Below, one piece after another: positions 9,353-20,362 of a DNA stretch of 64,000 nt. Every line of letters begins with the position of its first letter. The first letter of the stretch is position 1. The notes under the pieces are model-generated. The model did no database searches, was not told where the DNA came from, and worked only from the letters and a program-made list of their open reading frames with translations. The stretch comes from Agapetus fuscipes (taxonomy: Eukaryota; Arthropoda; Insecta; Trichoptera; Glossosomatidae), in contig OX637350.1 in NCBI GenBank assembly GCA_951799405.1, positions 3,147,852 to 3,211,851 of the forward strand. The letters run 5' to 3'. The translations under genes and the position numbers were made by a program.

Positions 9353-9838
9353 AAACTTAAGCAAGAGAAGAAAAAAGACGAAAGAAAAAAATGACTATGG
9401 ACCACGGTCAAGAAGAACAATATTTTTACGATTTTCTAATATGTAATTATGTGTTTTGTTTGTCTGTGTTAGTGTCTGATAAAGTCTGTTAAAGATAGCT
9501 CCAGTGTACTAGTAAAGTCTCACATGTGCCAATTCTCAATGATTCGAGAATAATCCTTATCATTGCTATAATAAGGGCCAAAGCTGTCTGTAGCAAATGA
9601 AGCTAATCGTTTATGAAGCCAATGAAACTAAGAAGCGAATGAAGGTGTAATGTGACTCTGTGTGAGAACCGTATCTGAAATAAATTGTGCAAAATAAATA
9701 ATAGCAACTTTAATTAAATTGAATCCGGTAAAATCATAACAATATCATACATACCTATATATTTTTTTAATATTGTGTACGACATCCCTATGTTTTTTCT
9801 CTGTGAAAAATAGTTGTAAATTAAATAAATATCATAGG
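9353..9838. other. Intergenic, no gene seen
   Basis: No recognisable gene. A short stretch near 9565-9600 (gggccaaagctgtctgtagc) is repeated with small changes at 41268-41300. Confidence 0.5.
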
Positions 9839-9846
9839 TCATAGAC

Positions 9847-10062
9847 CAGGCGCGTGCATAGGATACAGGCAAATACCTTTCAGAATAAATATTTTCTCTT
9901 ATTCTTTTCAAAAAAAGCCATTTGAAATTGTTTGAAACGCTATAGATGGCTCCAATCAAACTTAAATTTTGTATTTTAAATCTGAATATCAAATTAAATG
10001 TTTTTTTTTACCTATATTGCCTACCTATTGGCGCATGTGCCTGTGTGGGATGCACGCCCCTG
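9847..10062. mobile_element. mB hAT-like MITE, copy 1
   Basis: A 216-bp non-coding element. Its ends are caggcgcgtgcat on the left and, on the right, the complement of CAGGGGCGTGCATCC. It is flanked by a perfect 8-bp target duplication, tcatagac, at 9839-9846 and 10063-10070. CAGGG-type ends with an 8-bp duplication are diagnostic of the hAT superfamily. A second copy sits inverted at 30444. Confidence 0.85.
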
Positions 10063-10490
10063 TCATAGACATATGTACTTGTTATCATGATAAACTTATA
10101 TGAATCATGCGTGCGTAATGTGTCCATATAGACATGCGAATAAGTTTCTTCATTCACCGATTATCACAGATATTCCTCCCAATATGGTCACAGAACCGTT
10201 AACCATGTGGTTCACACCACACACAGTACACACGCAGAGCCCTTCCAGCCATTACTGGATTTATTGCGTCTACAAAAGTAATATATTTATCCTCGTGTCA
10301 CAACAAATCGGTCAAAGATAACTCGTCCAAAAACAAATTGTCCATTGACAAATCGGTCACATGGCAATTCGTCTACACGACTTTTCGCTCAACGACATTC
10401 CGGTCACATACAATTTAAGCCCACAGACAGATCCATCGCAGAAAACTTTTCTCCAAAAAACGTTTGTAATTACTGTAGTTTTCTGTGATG

Positions 10491-10591
10491 AAAGGAGAGC
10501 CTGTATGATAAAAGTTATGACTCTGGATGAAATGAAAGAAATATGCAAGGACAGGAAAAAGTGGCGGCTAATCTGCAATGCTGATTTGTAA
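10491..10591 (+). pseudogene. LINE-A ORF C-terminus, short
   Basis: Thirty-odd codons: RRACMIKVMTLDEMKEICKD, then RKKWRLICNADL and TAA. Inserted inside mC and followed, as in the other copies, by an A-unit starting 120 bp after the stop. Confidence 0.85.
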
Positions 10592-10711
10592 TGTTGGTTT
10601 ATTAGTTTGCTACATTTTTTGCATAAGAAATTTTTGACTTTTTTTTGTATAGATTTATTTTTAAGGTTTCGTTGTTTTTTTTATACTTAAATGTTATTTA
10701 TTACTCGTATT

Positions 10712-10955
10712 CCTTGACTTATAGGTTGGTATGAGGCTGACCACCCATACTGTAAAAATGGTTCACTTTGCCAATGTCACCCCTGTTTCAGGGAATGTCG
10801 GCAAGAGTTGCAGGGTTTATGTTCATTTAAGGTTTGGATTTTATTTGTAAGTACACAATCAGCATTTGTAAGCGCGAACTACACGTGTTTGTTTGTGGGC
10901 ATACATCTGAGAGCTTTGAATAAATATATCCTTGCAACTTAGATTATAGATTATA
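10712..10955 (+). repeat. A-unit, tail of the LINE-A at 10491
   Basis: Full A-unit of the catctgagag subtype ending in a gattatagattatag tail. Confidence 0.9.
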
Positions 10956-11415
10956 GAAGCTGCCTGTATACCATACTGCCATCTTAAAGGTTAAGCTGAA
11001 CAAGTGTTGTATCACTGATCGTGAATAAAACATATTATTCAGTGTAACTTATTATAGTAAGTGAACTAATTATAAGGATGTGCTCATGACAAACTTCTAA
11101 ACTACAGGATTTTCATACTTTTGTAATGTTTTCTCACGTAGAAAAGAGGAAAAAGGTGCATTTATCTGAGAAAATCATGTTAGCTTCATATGTCATTTAT
11201 TCAGTTTTACCTTTCAGGTATCAATATTTTGTAAATGACCGAAAAGTCGTTTTGTGACCGAACTGTCTGACCGATGCGTCTGTGGACGAGTTTTCTGTGA
11301 CCGAAATTTCGTTGACCAAAAAAATATTTGGATGAACAATCGTGTGGCCGATTGGTCCATGGCCAGACTATCTGTGCACGGGTTTTCTGTGACCGATTTG
11401 TCGTGCAACTATTGA

Positions 11416-12060
11416 TCCTAGCCCGGAGCAATAAATATGTCCAAGCATATGCCTTTTTGTTTTTTTTTTCTATTTCCATACATACCCGCATTTCTCAACG
11501 GATGAAATTAAAAATGGCCTCCCAGTTCATTGAGGGCTTTCAATTCCCCGCGCTCTGTGTGACGCAATATTTCCTCATTCTCTATAATTTCCCGTGACGA
11601 GGTGGAATGCATCTTTCCCAATGCCGGATTCATCTTTAATTTTCAAAAATATGGATGGTCCGAAAAAATGGCCGTGTTCTGTTCAAACTTTAAGTGTTTT
11701 TTAATTTGAATTTTTTAATTGAAGGGTTTTTTCAGGAAATAAAAAATTAAAACGACTTTGTTTTTAAGGATAAAAGAAAAAAGTCAGTTTTATTTTTTTT
11801 ATCTTTTAATGTGAATCATTACAAAGTGAATGTCTCTATGATCAATAAAAAACACACAGTTCTCATCAAGATCATCTTCATCATCATTCTTTACGCTGAA
11901 GAAGCCCATCGTGGAAATGGTCGAAACGTCCGGAAGCTCCAGCTCCCACAGACCACGGCAACAGATCCCGGAAAACATCACTCCTGCTTCATCAGCCGGC
12001 CGTGTAAGCCTAACTCTTATTCAATAAAAAATAAGTTTCTTTTATTTACTGTCTAATTTT
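11416..12060 (+). repeat. Unrecognised DNA, then hammerhead-like module at 11896
   Basis: 11416-11890 shows no gene. At 11896-11933 the + strand reads CTGAAGAAGCCCATCG, then ATGGTCGAAACGTCCGG, followed by ggaagctccagct and agatcccggaaaac. This is the least decayed copy of the module seen at 4.7-4.9 kb. It runs on to an AATAAA at about 12024. Confidence 0.5.
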
Positions 12061-12111
12061 CACATTGTTAAAATAATGTGTTTTTTTATTAGTTTTATTC
12101 AATTACTAATA

Positions 12112-12330
12112 TGTAGCTTGGTACGGGGCTGAGCACCTATACCGTAAAAAAATGGTCAACTTTGCCAATGTAGCCCCTATTTCAGGGACGGTCAGCAAAA
12201 GTTTCAGGGGGTATGTACATTTGAGATTGGGTTTTTATGTTGAAAGTCCTCATGTGCCTGCTTTTGGGCATGCATTAATATGACCCTTAAATGTCAACAT
12301 AGCTTCACAACTTAGATTATACATTAATAT
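12112..12330 (+). repeat. A-unit
   Basis: Diverged full-length copy, from gcttggtacggggctgagc to acttagattatac. Confidence 0.8.
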
Positions 12331-12584
12331 ATAGATTCATATTCTCTGCAGTAGCGTAATTTCAGATATTTTTTTTGGTTGTGATCCTTGAAATGTAGGC
12401 ACTTTACACAACCATAATATTTTCAACCGTTTTCCCCACCACTGCAATTACCCTAAAATAAAAATGGGCCCCGGAAAAAAAACCTTCAAATTTAGATTTT
12501 AGATGACGTGTGAACCCGGCATTCCCGTTCTGCTAGAAAAGAACGTGACTCTCCGTACGGATGGCTGCATACTGCACACTATCA

Positions 12585-12725
12585 GTACCCCAAGTATAAA
12601 ACCTAACGTTTAAACTTAACGAAAAATGTATGAAAACCAAACAGCTCACCAGTCACGCAGCTCAAGTTTACATACATTTTTGGTAAACGCTATGGCAGAG
12701 TTTAAACGGACAACCTGTTAAAATA
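12585..12725. repeat. Short palindromic repeat (family G)
   Basis: Left arm ccaagtataaaacctaacgt and right arm acgctatggcagagtttaaa are partial inverted repeats. Similar units, usually with the core aaaacgctc or agcgagcgtttt, lie around 18960, 20690, 28390, 33100, 35600, 53750 and 54600. Confidence 0.4.
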
Positions 12726-12764
12726 TAATTTTTATTAAAGGCGATGCCGTGCTAAGAAGAACTG

Positions 12765-13004
12765 TACCCTTAGTACGAGTTGCAAAACTTGAGTAATGTA
12801 AAGTTTACGGCAATTATTAAATAGTGATTTCCCCCAAAATCTGACGTTTTTGTTTGTTTGAACTTGATTTTCTTCATCACTGTAACTCTTTTGCTAAGAC
12901 CATAAAGTGTAAGAAACAAAAACGGCAGATTTTGGGAGAAATCACGCTTTAATATTTTTCGTAAGCTTTACTTTTCTCAAGTTTTGCAACTCGTACTAAG
13001 GGTA
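12765..13004. mobile_element. mA palindromic MITE, copy 2
   Basis: 240 bp, same palindrome as at 2099. Flanks are CTG (12762-12764) and CTA (13005-13007), a 3-bp duplication with one change. Confidence 0.85.
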
Positions 13005-13180
13005 CTAAATTATATAAAACATCCAACTCACCTCGATTGCGTAAATCTAAAAAATGTATTCAAACTAAGTCACTCTCTAGGATCGCCGTTGTATGTTACA
13101 TAAAAAAAAAATCTAAAATCTTTTACATACATTTTTGATTTACACAATCGAAGTGAGGTTCTGCAATGTTTTATGCTCGA
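13005..13180. repeat. Palindromic repeat related to 1740-1925
   Basis: Arms ctcacctcgattgcgtaaat and atttacacaatcgaagtgag are near-complementary, separated by about 100 bp. No coding potential. The following 230 bp (13181-13409) hold nothing recognised. Confidence 0.55.
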
Positions 13181-13409
13181 GGGACTGGCTTCGATTCTTG
13201 GAATAAAAACACACACTTGATCGAATTAAGACACTTGGACGTGTTCCGGCTCTTCTTGTAAAGCATTTTGTAACATTTAATTGATGGTGAATTGCGTGCA
13301 AGCTTTTTATTGGGATTTAAGCGTTTTCCGAGAGAAACCGACACATTCTTCGATGCACGGCATGTATGATAATAATATAGAGTCGTGTAGAACCGAAAAT
13401 AATATTACT

Positions 13410-13622
13410 TTATTTATTTTAAAAAAAAACACAGTTTTAATTCACTATTTCTTATTTTTTAAATATTTTATGCTCGAATATTTTCGTATTTCTGCACTGC
13501 TCCTGATATCTTTTAAGGCGAAAATATTCGAGCATAAATATTTTTAAAACAAAAAATAGTGAATTAAAACTGTGTTTTTTAAAATAAATACAATGGACAG
13601 TGTGAACCACCAAACCCTAACA
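13410..13622. repeat. Hairpin element with hammerhead-like motif, copy 2
   Basis: Arms cacagttttaattcacta and tagtgaattaaaactgtg flank a core that contains a nested inverted repeat (atgctcgaatattttcg / cgaaaatattcgagcat). The + strand at 13502-13525 reads CTGATATCTTTTAAGGCGAAAA. The outer end gtgaaccaccaaaccct links it to 1334-1515. Confidence 0.6.
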
Positions 13623-13652
13623 AGTATATAACTTTACTTTAATTTCGTCGGC

Positions 13653-14106
13653 TCAGAAGCCTTGAAAGCTCAGCGCCTCCCGCACCACAATCCTCCAGGA
13701 CTCTCTGTCTTGTGCCGCTTCCCTCCATGACCCCCTCACTCCCAGAACTTCGGCGTCGGCTTCAGCGTTGTCTGCCCACCGCATCATGGGACGTCCGAGT
13801 GGTCTAACACCTGAGGGGGCACCATCCAAGACAGTTCTGATGATCCTGGAATCCTCTGCACGCGCTACATGTCCGGCCCACTGGAGTCTTCTTGATTTCA
13901 TTACCGACACTATGTTTGTGTCTTGAAACACGGACATCCGCTCCGCATTGGTCCGGATACGCCACCTGTCACCTTCAAACACAGGTCCGAGAATACGACG
14001 AAGCACTTTGTTCTCAAAAATCTGGAAAGATTTCTCTTGTTTCTGAGTCAGACTCCAGGCTTCGTATCCGTACAACACAACTGGCCGAACAATGAAGTGT
14101 AAAATG
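13653..14106 (-). pseudogene. RTE-type LINE ORF C-terminus (LINE-C)
   Basis: The minus-strand frame reads IVRPVVLYGYEAWSLTQKQ, then ENKVLRRILGPVFEGDRWR, RRLQWAGHVARAEDSRI, GRPMMRWADNAEAD and DRESWRIVVREALSFQGF, stop. This is the standard post-RT region of insect RTE-like elements (LYG-EAW, LRRI-GP, L-WAGHVAR, GRP-RW, DR-WR). About 150 codons remain; the first ~18 codons of the open frame come from a neighbouring repeat, so the element begins near 14106. No stops interrupt the rest. Confidence 0.8.
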
Positions 14107-14215
14107 AGCTCACAGAGGTCTCTTAAAGTGTAATTCATACAAAAACAGCGCTCACACAATAAAAAATCTTAACATTTATTTTCATTTCGCTGACTTCATA
14201 ACCAACATCCTCAGG
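14107..14215. repeat. C-SINE 3' variant end and hammerhead-like motif
   Basis: 14107-14160 matches the alternative 3' end of the C-SINE (cacagaggtctctta, acaaaaacagcgctcac). On the minus strand 14183-14214 reads CCTGAGGATGTTGG and later CAGCGAAATG. 14216-14610 carries no gene. Confidence 0.45.
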
Positions 14216-14611
14216 AGACGTTCATAGCGAAGCATTCTTTATGCAAAGAAAGAAAACATGCAGATAATTTACCCCAGAGTGAGTTAGTTGACCGCGACAT
14301 TGCCCCTATGGTTGTTAGCGAATGTATAAACTCAACTAACTAAGCAAGTCATGGAGTATACCGAATTCTCTTCAACAAGTTATAAAGGCGCTTTTTTATT
14401 TCAATACAATGTTTGGAAAACTCGATGACTTTGTTGCTTAGTAATTGTATATGAAACTTTAAACTTAGAGTAAAGGGCTTACACAGCGTCGCACCTCTCC
14501 GCATAAGGCCTGACCGTAAATCTCCCATATAAGGCGCACTAAGATAACAATACAAGGCGCTATTCACAGACACCTCATAGCGAAGCCATATTCTTATGTG
14601 AATCATCCTTC

Positions 14612-14970
14612 CGGTCCATAGCTGAGTTGGTAGTACGCTTGGTTTGATTCCAACAAGAGCGCAGGTTGATAGCTCAGTTGGTAGAGTGCTTTCATTCCAT
14701 GCCGTGTGCTCGGGTTCGAATCCCACCGAGGGTGAAATGATTTCGTCTTCCGGTGTTCAAAATAACATACCGGCAAGGCTTACTCAGCCTTCACAACAAA
14801 TGAGTACCAGCCCCCTTGGGAGTAGGGAACCCCCCACTTCAAGTGAAGTGGTTGGAGTAAGGCCGGCTCCTTTGCCTGAAAAAAAAATAGGTACCACTCA
14901 CCACATGCGAAACACTTCAAGAATAACGCGCAAGAAGTTACACTATATCCGTAGCTTACTTGCGGTTGCT
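14612..14970 (+). repeat. B-SINE with a doubled tRNA-like head
   Basis: A first, broken head (14613-14660) is followed by a second complete one with A box tagctcagttgg and B box ggttcgaatcc, then the ordinary body (caaggcttactcagccttca, acttcaagtgaagt) and 3' end. The double head may reflect insertion of one copy beside another. Confidence 0.8.
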
Positions 14971-15074
14971 TTTTACGACAGACAAAATTTTAAATCGTCC
15001 ACTACGTCCAGGAGTGGACTTAAAAATACCAAGGAAGAAGAAGATTCTTAAGTGAGTGATTTAGTATCAGATTT

Positions 15075-15170
15075 TTGTTTTTTTAAAAACACAGAGTTTT
15101 ATTTTCACAAATTGAGTGTTTATTTCACCTCAAGTACTTTCGACTTGTTCACGTCATTATCAAGAGGGCA
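15075..15170 (-). repeat. Hammerhead-like module, minus strand
   Basis: On the minus strand 15131-15164 reads TTGATAATGACGTGAACAAG then TCGAAAGTAC, followed by gaggtgaaataaacact and aaaactctgtgttttt. The tail resembles those of the hairpin elements at 1.4 and 13.4 kb. Confidence 0.45.
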
Positions 15171-15289
15171 CTATTACAAAATTGACAAAACAAAAACCAA
15201 AGAGAAATAAAAATAATGAGTTACTACAAAGAGGTACAATTAGGTAATAAACATTGGCAATAAACAAAACAATTAGGTAATAAACAAAA

Positions 15290-15690
15290 GCAACATTGGG
15301 CGTGGTCAGTGCTTGGATGGGTAACCGCTCAGGTACACCGCGTGTCGTTGGCATCTTGGACCGGTCCGTAGTCCGTAGTGGCAACACTTCGGACTCGTAA
15401 ATGGAAGGTTGTGGATTCGGATCCCGGCGGAGCACAAAAATATACCATTTATATTTCGAATGTGCTCTTCGTAGGGTTGAAAAATTTATAAACCTTTACC
15501 AATGACCGGTCACCAAAGGTCCATCCAGCCTTACAGCAACTGGGTCTTGCTTGAGTATTGGCGCTTTGTAGCGACGACCAAGCTCGTACACCTCTGCGGC
15601 ACTACAACAAGTGTCATAGACCCCTAGAGTCTTTAGAATCTAGGGAGTCTCCCGCACAGGATCTCTTAAAAAAAAAAAAAACAAAAACAA
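15290..15690 (+). repeat. C-SINE (5S head truncated) with poly(A)
   Basis: Starts in the 3' half of the 5S-like head (gtgcttggatgggtaacc), then the tRNA-like part (ggattcggatcccggcgg), the body (tcttcgtagggttgaaaaat) and the 3' end (ctagggagtctcccgcacag), finishing in an A-rich tail. Confidence 0.85.
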
Positions 15691-15774
15691 AGGTGAAGCA
15701 GCAGGAATTTTAGGGATTTAGTCTTCGTTCATTAATCGAAGGGAGCTTACGCATTGCGCTACACTCGGAGTATA

Positions 15775-16365
15775 GAAGTGGTATAGGGACAGAAGTGGTA
15801 TAGGGACACAAGTGGTATAGGGACAGAAGATGTATAGGGAAACAAGTGGTAAAGGGACAGAAGATGTATAGCGACACAAGTTGTATAGGGACAGAAGTGG
15901 TATAGGGACAAAAGTGGTATAGGGACACAAGTGGTATAGGGGCACAAGTGGTATAGGGGCACAAGTGGTATAGGGACAGAAGTGGTATAGGGACACAAGT
16001 GGTATAGGGGCACAAGTGGTATAGGGACAGAAGATGTATAGCGACACAAGTTGTATAGGGACAGAAGTGGTATAGGGACAGAAGTGGTATAGGGACACAA
16101 GTGGTATAGGGGCACAAGTGGTATAGGGACAGAAGATGTATAACGACACAAGTTGTATAGGGACACAAGTGGTATAGGGGCACAAGTGGTATAGGGGCAC
16201 AAGTGGTATAGGGGCACAAGTGGTATAGGGACAGAAGATGTATAGCGACAGAAGTGGTATAGGGACAGAAGTGGTGTAGGGACACAAGTGGTATAGGGGC
16301 ACAAGTGGTAAAGGGACAGAAGATGTATAGTGACACAAGTTGTATAGGGACAGAAGTGGTATAGG
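15775..16365. repeat. 17-bp minisatellite, about 35 units
   Basis: Tandem array of gtggtatagggacagaa and the variants acacaa, ggcacaa, gatgtatagcgac and ttgtatagggac. The variants recur in a set order about every 170-190 bp, giving a higher-order repeat. Because 17 is not a multiple of 3 and the unit has no stop on the minus strand, all three minus frames stay open (206-233 codons) and encode the same 17-residue peptide repeat around SLYHLCPYTT. This is a by-product of the array, not evidence of a gene. Confidence 0.95.
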
Positions 16366-16374
16366 TAAGGTGAG

Positions 16375-17080
16375 GCAACTCCAGAATGTTCCACGCTGGG
16401 CGTTGATGCATCGTAAAAATATGAAAATAGGTACAAATCCTCCGGTGTGGTGAAGGCGTGCTCTCAGCTTATCTGATGGTTCAGAAAATATTGCCTCAGA
16501 TATGTGGAATAGTGTATGCGAGGAGTTGTTTGTTGTGCGTTAGAATTCCTAACAATTTATTGTCATCAACATCAACAAAACATCAACAAAATTTGTAGGT
16601 TTAAAGGGCTGTTTGTTTCACCATCAACACAATGATAAGTTGGAATGGATTATGGAATGTAATTCACGTACCTATTTTTAATTAATTATTTATCATCCTA
16701 ATTTTTTTAATTGAATTATGTATCAATAATTAATTAACTAACAAAATCTGTTGAACTATGGACAAAGCTTTCGTCAAATTACCCAACGGGATTTGAGCCA
16801 GCGTTGTTTTTTTTCAAACACGCTAATCAAAGCTGCCGTCTCGATCACGGTGCTGAGAACTGTGATGATATGTTTATTTCTTACACCTTTGGTGGTTTCG
16901 AACCCTAGCCCTCAGACATTGAATCAAGTGTCCTTTAATCCAGTGCTGATTGTTATTATTGTTGATTTAAATAAGGCACATATACCAAAAATTTAAATTT
17001 GAAAAAAAGTTTGCTGTATTGCTTTATATGACAAGTTAAAGCTAAAATAAATTCTTGGAAAATCTGTTAAAACGTTAAAA
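16375..17080. other. Intergenic, no gene seen
   Basis: AT-rich; no repeat family of the window recognised. The open frame at 16751-16996 has no domain or splice support. Confidence 0.55.
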
Positions 17081-17084
17081 ACTG

Positions 17085-17425
17085 CACGGGTAGCATTGGC
17101 CAAGTGAACCAATTTTCACAGTATGGATGATCAACCTCATACCAACCTATATATATATATATATATATATCTACAATCAAGCTTCAAAGTTCATTGGCTT
17201 ATAGGTTGGTATGGGCTAACCACCACACTGCAAAAGTGCTTCTCTTTGCCAATGCCACCCTTGTTTCAGGGAAGATCGTCAAGAGTTGCAGGGGCTATGT
17301 TCGTTTGAAATTGGGGTTTTATGTTGTCAGTCTACAAGCGCGAACTTATACGAGTCTGCTTGTGGGCATATATTTTATATGAATCATTAATGTTAATATG
17401 CTTTTACAAATTCAATGAAAGATTA
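17085..17425. repeat. Two A-units head to head around (TA)n
   Basis: 17085-17148 is the minus-strand 5' part of an A-unit, 17149-17171 is a TA microsatellite, and 17190-17425 is a full plus-strand A-unit. Confidence 0.85.
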
Positions 17426-17799
17426 TACCTAGAAGGAGTTTGATGATTTTTTTTTTAATATTAAATATTTTTCATGTCATAATATTTATGAGTGACTGTC
17501 ACCATAAACATGATTACAGTCGACGAAATATTGTCACAGAAAACATATGAGTATTATAAATAGTCACTCTTATAAATGTTGGTTGACATTTAGAGAATTG
17601 AATGGACTTTTATTGTATGACGGAGTGCAGCAATAAATCAAGACTATCAAATTTCATCTGCGACCTTCACGATCCATATATTTAACAGCCGATGAAGAAT
17701 TTGGGACAAAGCGAAAGTGTATTTGTCATCACGAAAATATGAAGAAACCATTTTGAGACTCTAATCCGAAAAGAAAGATGGAAATAGAAATACGATACA

Positions 17800-17950
17800 T
17801 AAAGTGAGTGTAAAAGAAGAAAATGTATGAAAAAGGTCATGGATATGAATGAATTGAAAGAGGTAGGTATGTAAGGATAGGAAGAAATGGAGGCAGCTCT
17901 GCAGAGAATATGGCCACCCCTATAAGGATGGCGACAGAGTTATAATCTAA
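17800..17950 (+). pseudogene. LINE-B ORF C-terminus
   Basis: Follows the LINE-B pattern: KKVMDMNELKEV, an indel, DRKKWRQLCREYGHPYKDG, then gcgacagagttataa. LINE-B differs from LINE-A in DMNELKE, the QLCR ending and the GTTACA-type tail. The following 340 bp (17951-18290) contain a further faint LINE-like stretch, KAANRDRYDND before a stop at 18241. Confidence 0.7.
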
Positions 17951-18295
17951 TTTTGTGAAGAAGATGACATGGGTTGAAAAGAAGTCCAACAAAAAGGTGT
18001 TGCAGGAAGTAGAAGACAGAAAAAGAGCTTATAAGTCACATTTTGAAGAGGGCAGCAAAGCTTGTAAATTAGACATAGCACCTTTATAAGTAACACTTTT
18101 GAAGGAAAATCTTAGTAAGACAAATAAGAGGTCGCCAAAGAATTTTATACTTCCAGGATTTGAAGCGGCTCATGGATGCCTCGTCCTGTTCACAGCTACA
18201 GAGGAAGGCAGCCAACAGAGACAGATATGATAATGATTGATGACTCATTTTATATCTTCATATCGAGTTTGTTTTCATCCACTGTTGGACATTAG

Positions 18296-18550
18296 CCTCT
18301 TCTAATCTCTAAATCTTCTTTTTGACTCATATTAAATGCATTCCCACAAGCAGACAAGTATAAGTTCACGCTTAAACATGCCGCATGTAGACTAACAAAA
18401 CAAAAACCGAATTTCAAGTGAACACAAGTCCTGCAACTCTCCAACTTGCCAACACTCCCTGAAACAGGGATACCATTGGCAAAGAGATGCATTTTTTACA
18501 GTGTGGATGGTTAGCCTTACACCAACCTATATGCCGAGGAACTTTGAACT
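18296..18550 (-). repeat. A-unit
   Basis: Full-length minus-strand copy, ending at the edge tataggttggtgtaaggc when read 5' to 3' on that strand. Confidence 0.85.
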
Positions 18551-19109
18551 TTGAATCTTGGAAATAATTTTAGATAGGGTGACCCATTCTGTAAAAAATA
18601 ATTCACTTAGGCAATGTAATCCGTGCAGTTTTCAACACTTAAACAGATTTTTAGGAATTTAGTTGAGTTATTTGCCTTGTCATGTAAAACAAAACTGCAA
18701 ACTTGGTTAAATTTAATATTTTGGTATATGTGTCTTTTTACATCAACAATTCAACTAGTCTTTGCTAAAATGCAAAAATCTGTAAATACTGCAACTAAAG
18801 CCTCTTAACTTTTACGATAAAAAAAAACCTCACGAAATATCTCATTTTCAAGATCAAAAGTTCAACACACTTATGCCCGTTTATCTACAATGATATTTTT
18901 ACATTGAGATAGCCTTACATTAAAATTGCACGCTTATACTCAATCATAGCTTTCCCAAAGATGTATATAAATTATAACTGCGCCTCTAGCAAGCGTATTA
19001 GTTTTAATATATATTTGGTACTATGTGGTTGAGCTTGAACGTTAAATTTTCTACTTGCAGTACAGATAGCCTAGCATTAAAATGCTACGGATAAACTCAA
19101 ACATTTTTA

Positions 19110-19460
19110 CCCCTTAGTGGTTGTTTGTCCTATGTCTATCAAAGGTAATTTCACATATTTTCTAGAAAGCATGCGCCCTTGAGATGGTCCTGAACCATTA
19201 ATGGCGGCACAGGAAATAAATCATCCTTCGACGTCATCATCATGAGCAATGTTTGTAAGTACGTGTACTGAACCAATGTGTCTTATGAAAACTGAAAATT
19301 TATTTTAAAAATAGTAAAACAAATCTCACATTATTGTGAAATCCTGTGCGGGAGACTCATAGGTGACATTGGCAAAGTGAATCATTTTTTTTTTTGCCTA
19401 GTCATCTTTGAATCATATGGTAGATAAACCAAACACGCACTGATAAGATGTTTTACCAAA
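19110..19460 (+). repeat. Repeat family E, with the empty mA site
   Basis: Colinear with 2047-2530. At 19260-19280 it reads gtgtactgaaccaatgtg without the mA insertion, so it is the pre-insertion form of the site filled at 2099. 19343-19395 carries small inserted fragments of C-SINE and A-unit. 18560-19109 and 19461-20035 hold no recognised gene. Confidence 0.6.
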
Positions 19461-20035
19461 AATGCACAGACATTAAACTTGCGCCTCTATTAAGCGTATC
19501 ACTTTCAATACAATATTTTGGCAAAACGATGCGTTAATTTTGAGACTTGGGTTACAGATAATCTAGCATTAAAGCAAGAAGATATGATAATTATGATTGA
19601 TTTAAGTGAACAAAAAAACAATCTAAGCATAAAAACAAATCCTACTAAAATGTGATAAAAAACAAATAAATGCGAAGTATTCAAATAACGTAATTATTTT
19701 CGTGTAGGTATGTTAAGCAATGAATTCTCACCTTCTTCAAAAAGCAGTAAAATTTTATCAGTTGCTTTGATAAGTGTGTGAAGAGGAATGCGGTTCAATG
19801 ATTTATTTCATCCTTCGTCAGAAAAAATATTTATATCATTAATTAAGAATTCATTTTTTAAGATTAGGTACTCATTAATAAAAAAAACAAATGGCATCTT
19901 AAAAAACAGAAAAGCCTAACAAATTTGCTAAAATCGTTAAAAGGAGTATTTTTCCTTTTAATAAAAATGAATGATTTATACTCAGATTAAAATAAGATTT
20001 TATGTTACTTTCTTTATTCTTTTATGTTCATGTTA

Positions 20036-20362
20036 AAAAAAACGCTTCGCTACATATATAGTGTAACTTCTTGCCGCGTTTTCCCCAAAACGGTCGCATG
20101 TGGCGGGTGGAACAACATTAATAGGTTAATTTATATTCCATGTAATAAATGTAATATAAATCTAAATCTAAGTCTGTAATAAATGTAATGAACTATGTAA
20201 TATATAAAATTCAACTTTTTTAGTTATTTTTATACTTAAATTATATCTCAAGAACCATTTACATACTTGTTCTTCGCTAGTCAGACCAAAATAAACACCG
20301 AAACGGGAAATCATTTCTGACACCCTCGGTGTGACTCGAACCCGAGCTATCGAACGGACATA
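20036..20362 (-). repeat. B-SINE split by unrelated DNA
   Basis: The 3' end lies at 20036-20110 (gctacatatatagtgtaact on the + strand) and the head with its B box at 20288-20362 (ctcgaacccgagctatcg). About 180 bp of other sequence replaces the middle. Confidence 0.65.

Larger units (their letters stand above)
10290..11415. mobile_element. mC long-TIR element, copy 1
   Basis: Both ends are built from short degenerate repeats of cgacaaatcggtcaca and attcgtccac motifs in inverted orientation (left about 10300-10420, right about 11235-11413). The inner part (atttatctgagaaa, ttattcagttttacctt, ggtatcaata) matches copy 2 at 56326-57018. A LINE-A/A-unit insertion at 10491-10955 splits it. No transposase frame was seen; superfamily not assigned. 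Confidence 0.65.

Noticed and set aside
14644..15051. 135-codon frame as a gene
   Set aside because: It is a B-SINE read through; the peptide PARLTQPSQQMSTSPLGS recurs wherever that SINE occurs.
15710..16411. Three overlapping 206-233 codon minus-strand frames encoding a Tyr/Pro/Leu-rich repeat protein
   Set aside because: All three frames are open only because the 17-bp unit lacks stops; there is no start context, splice site or unique sequence to suggest a gene.
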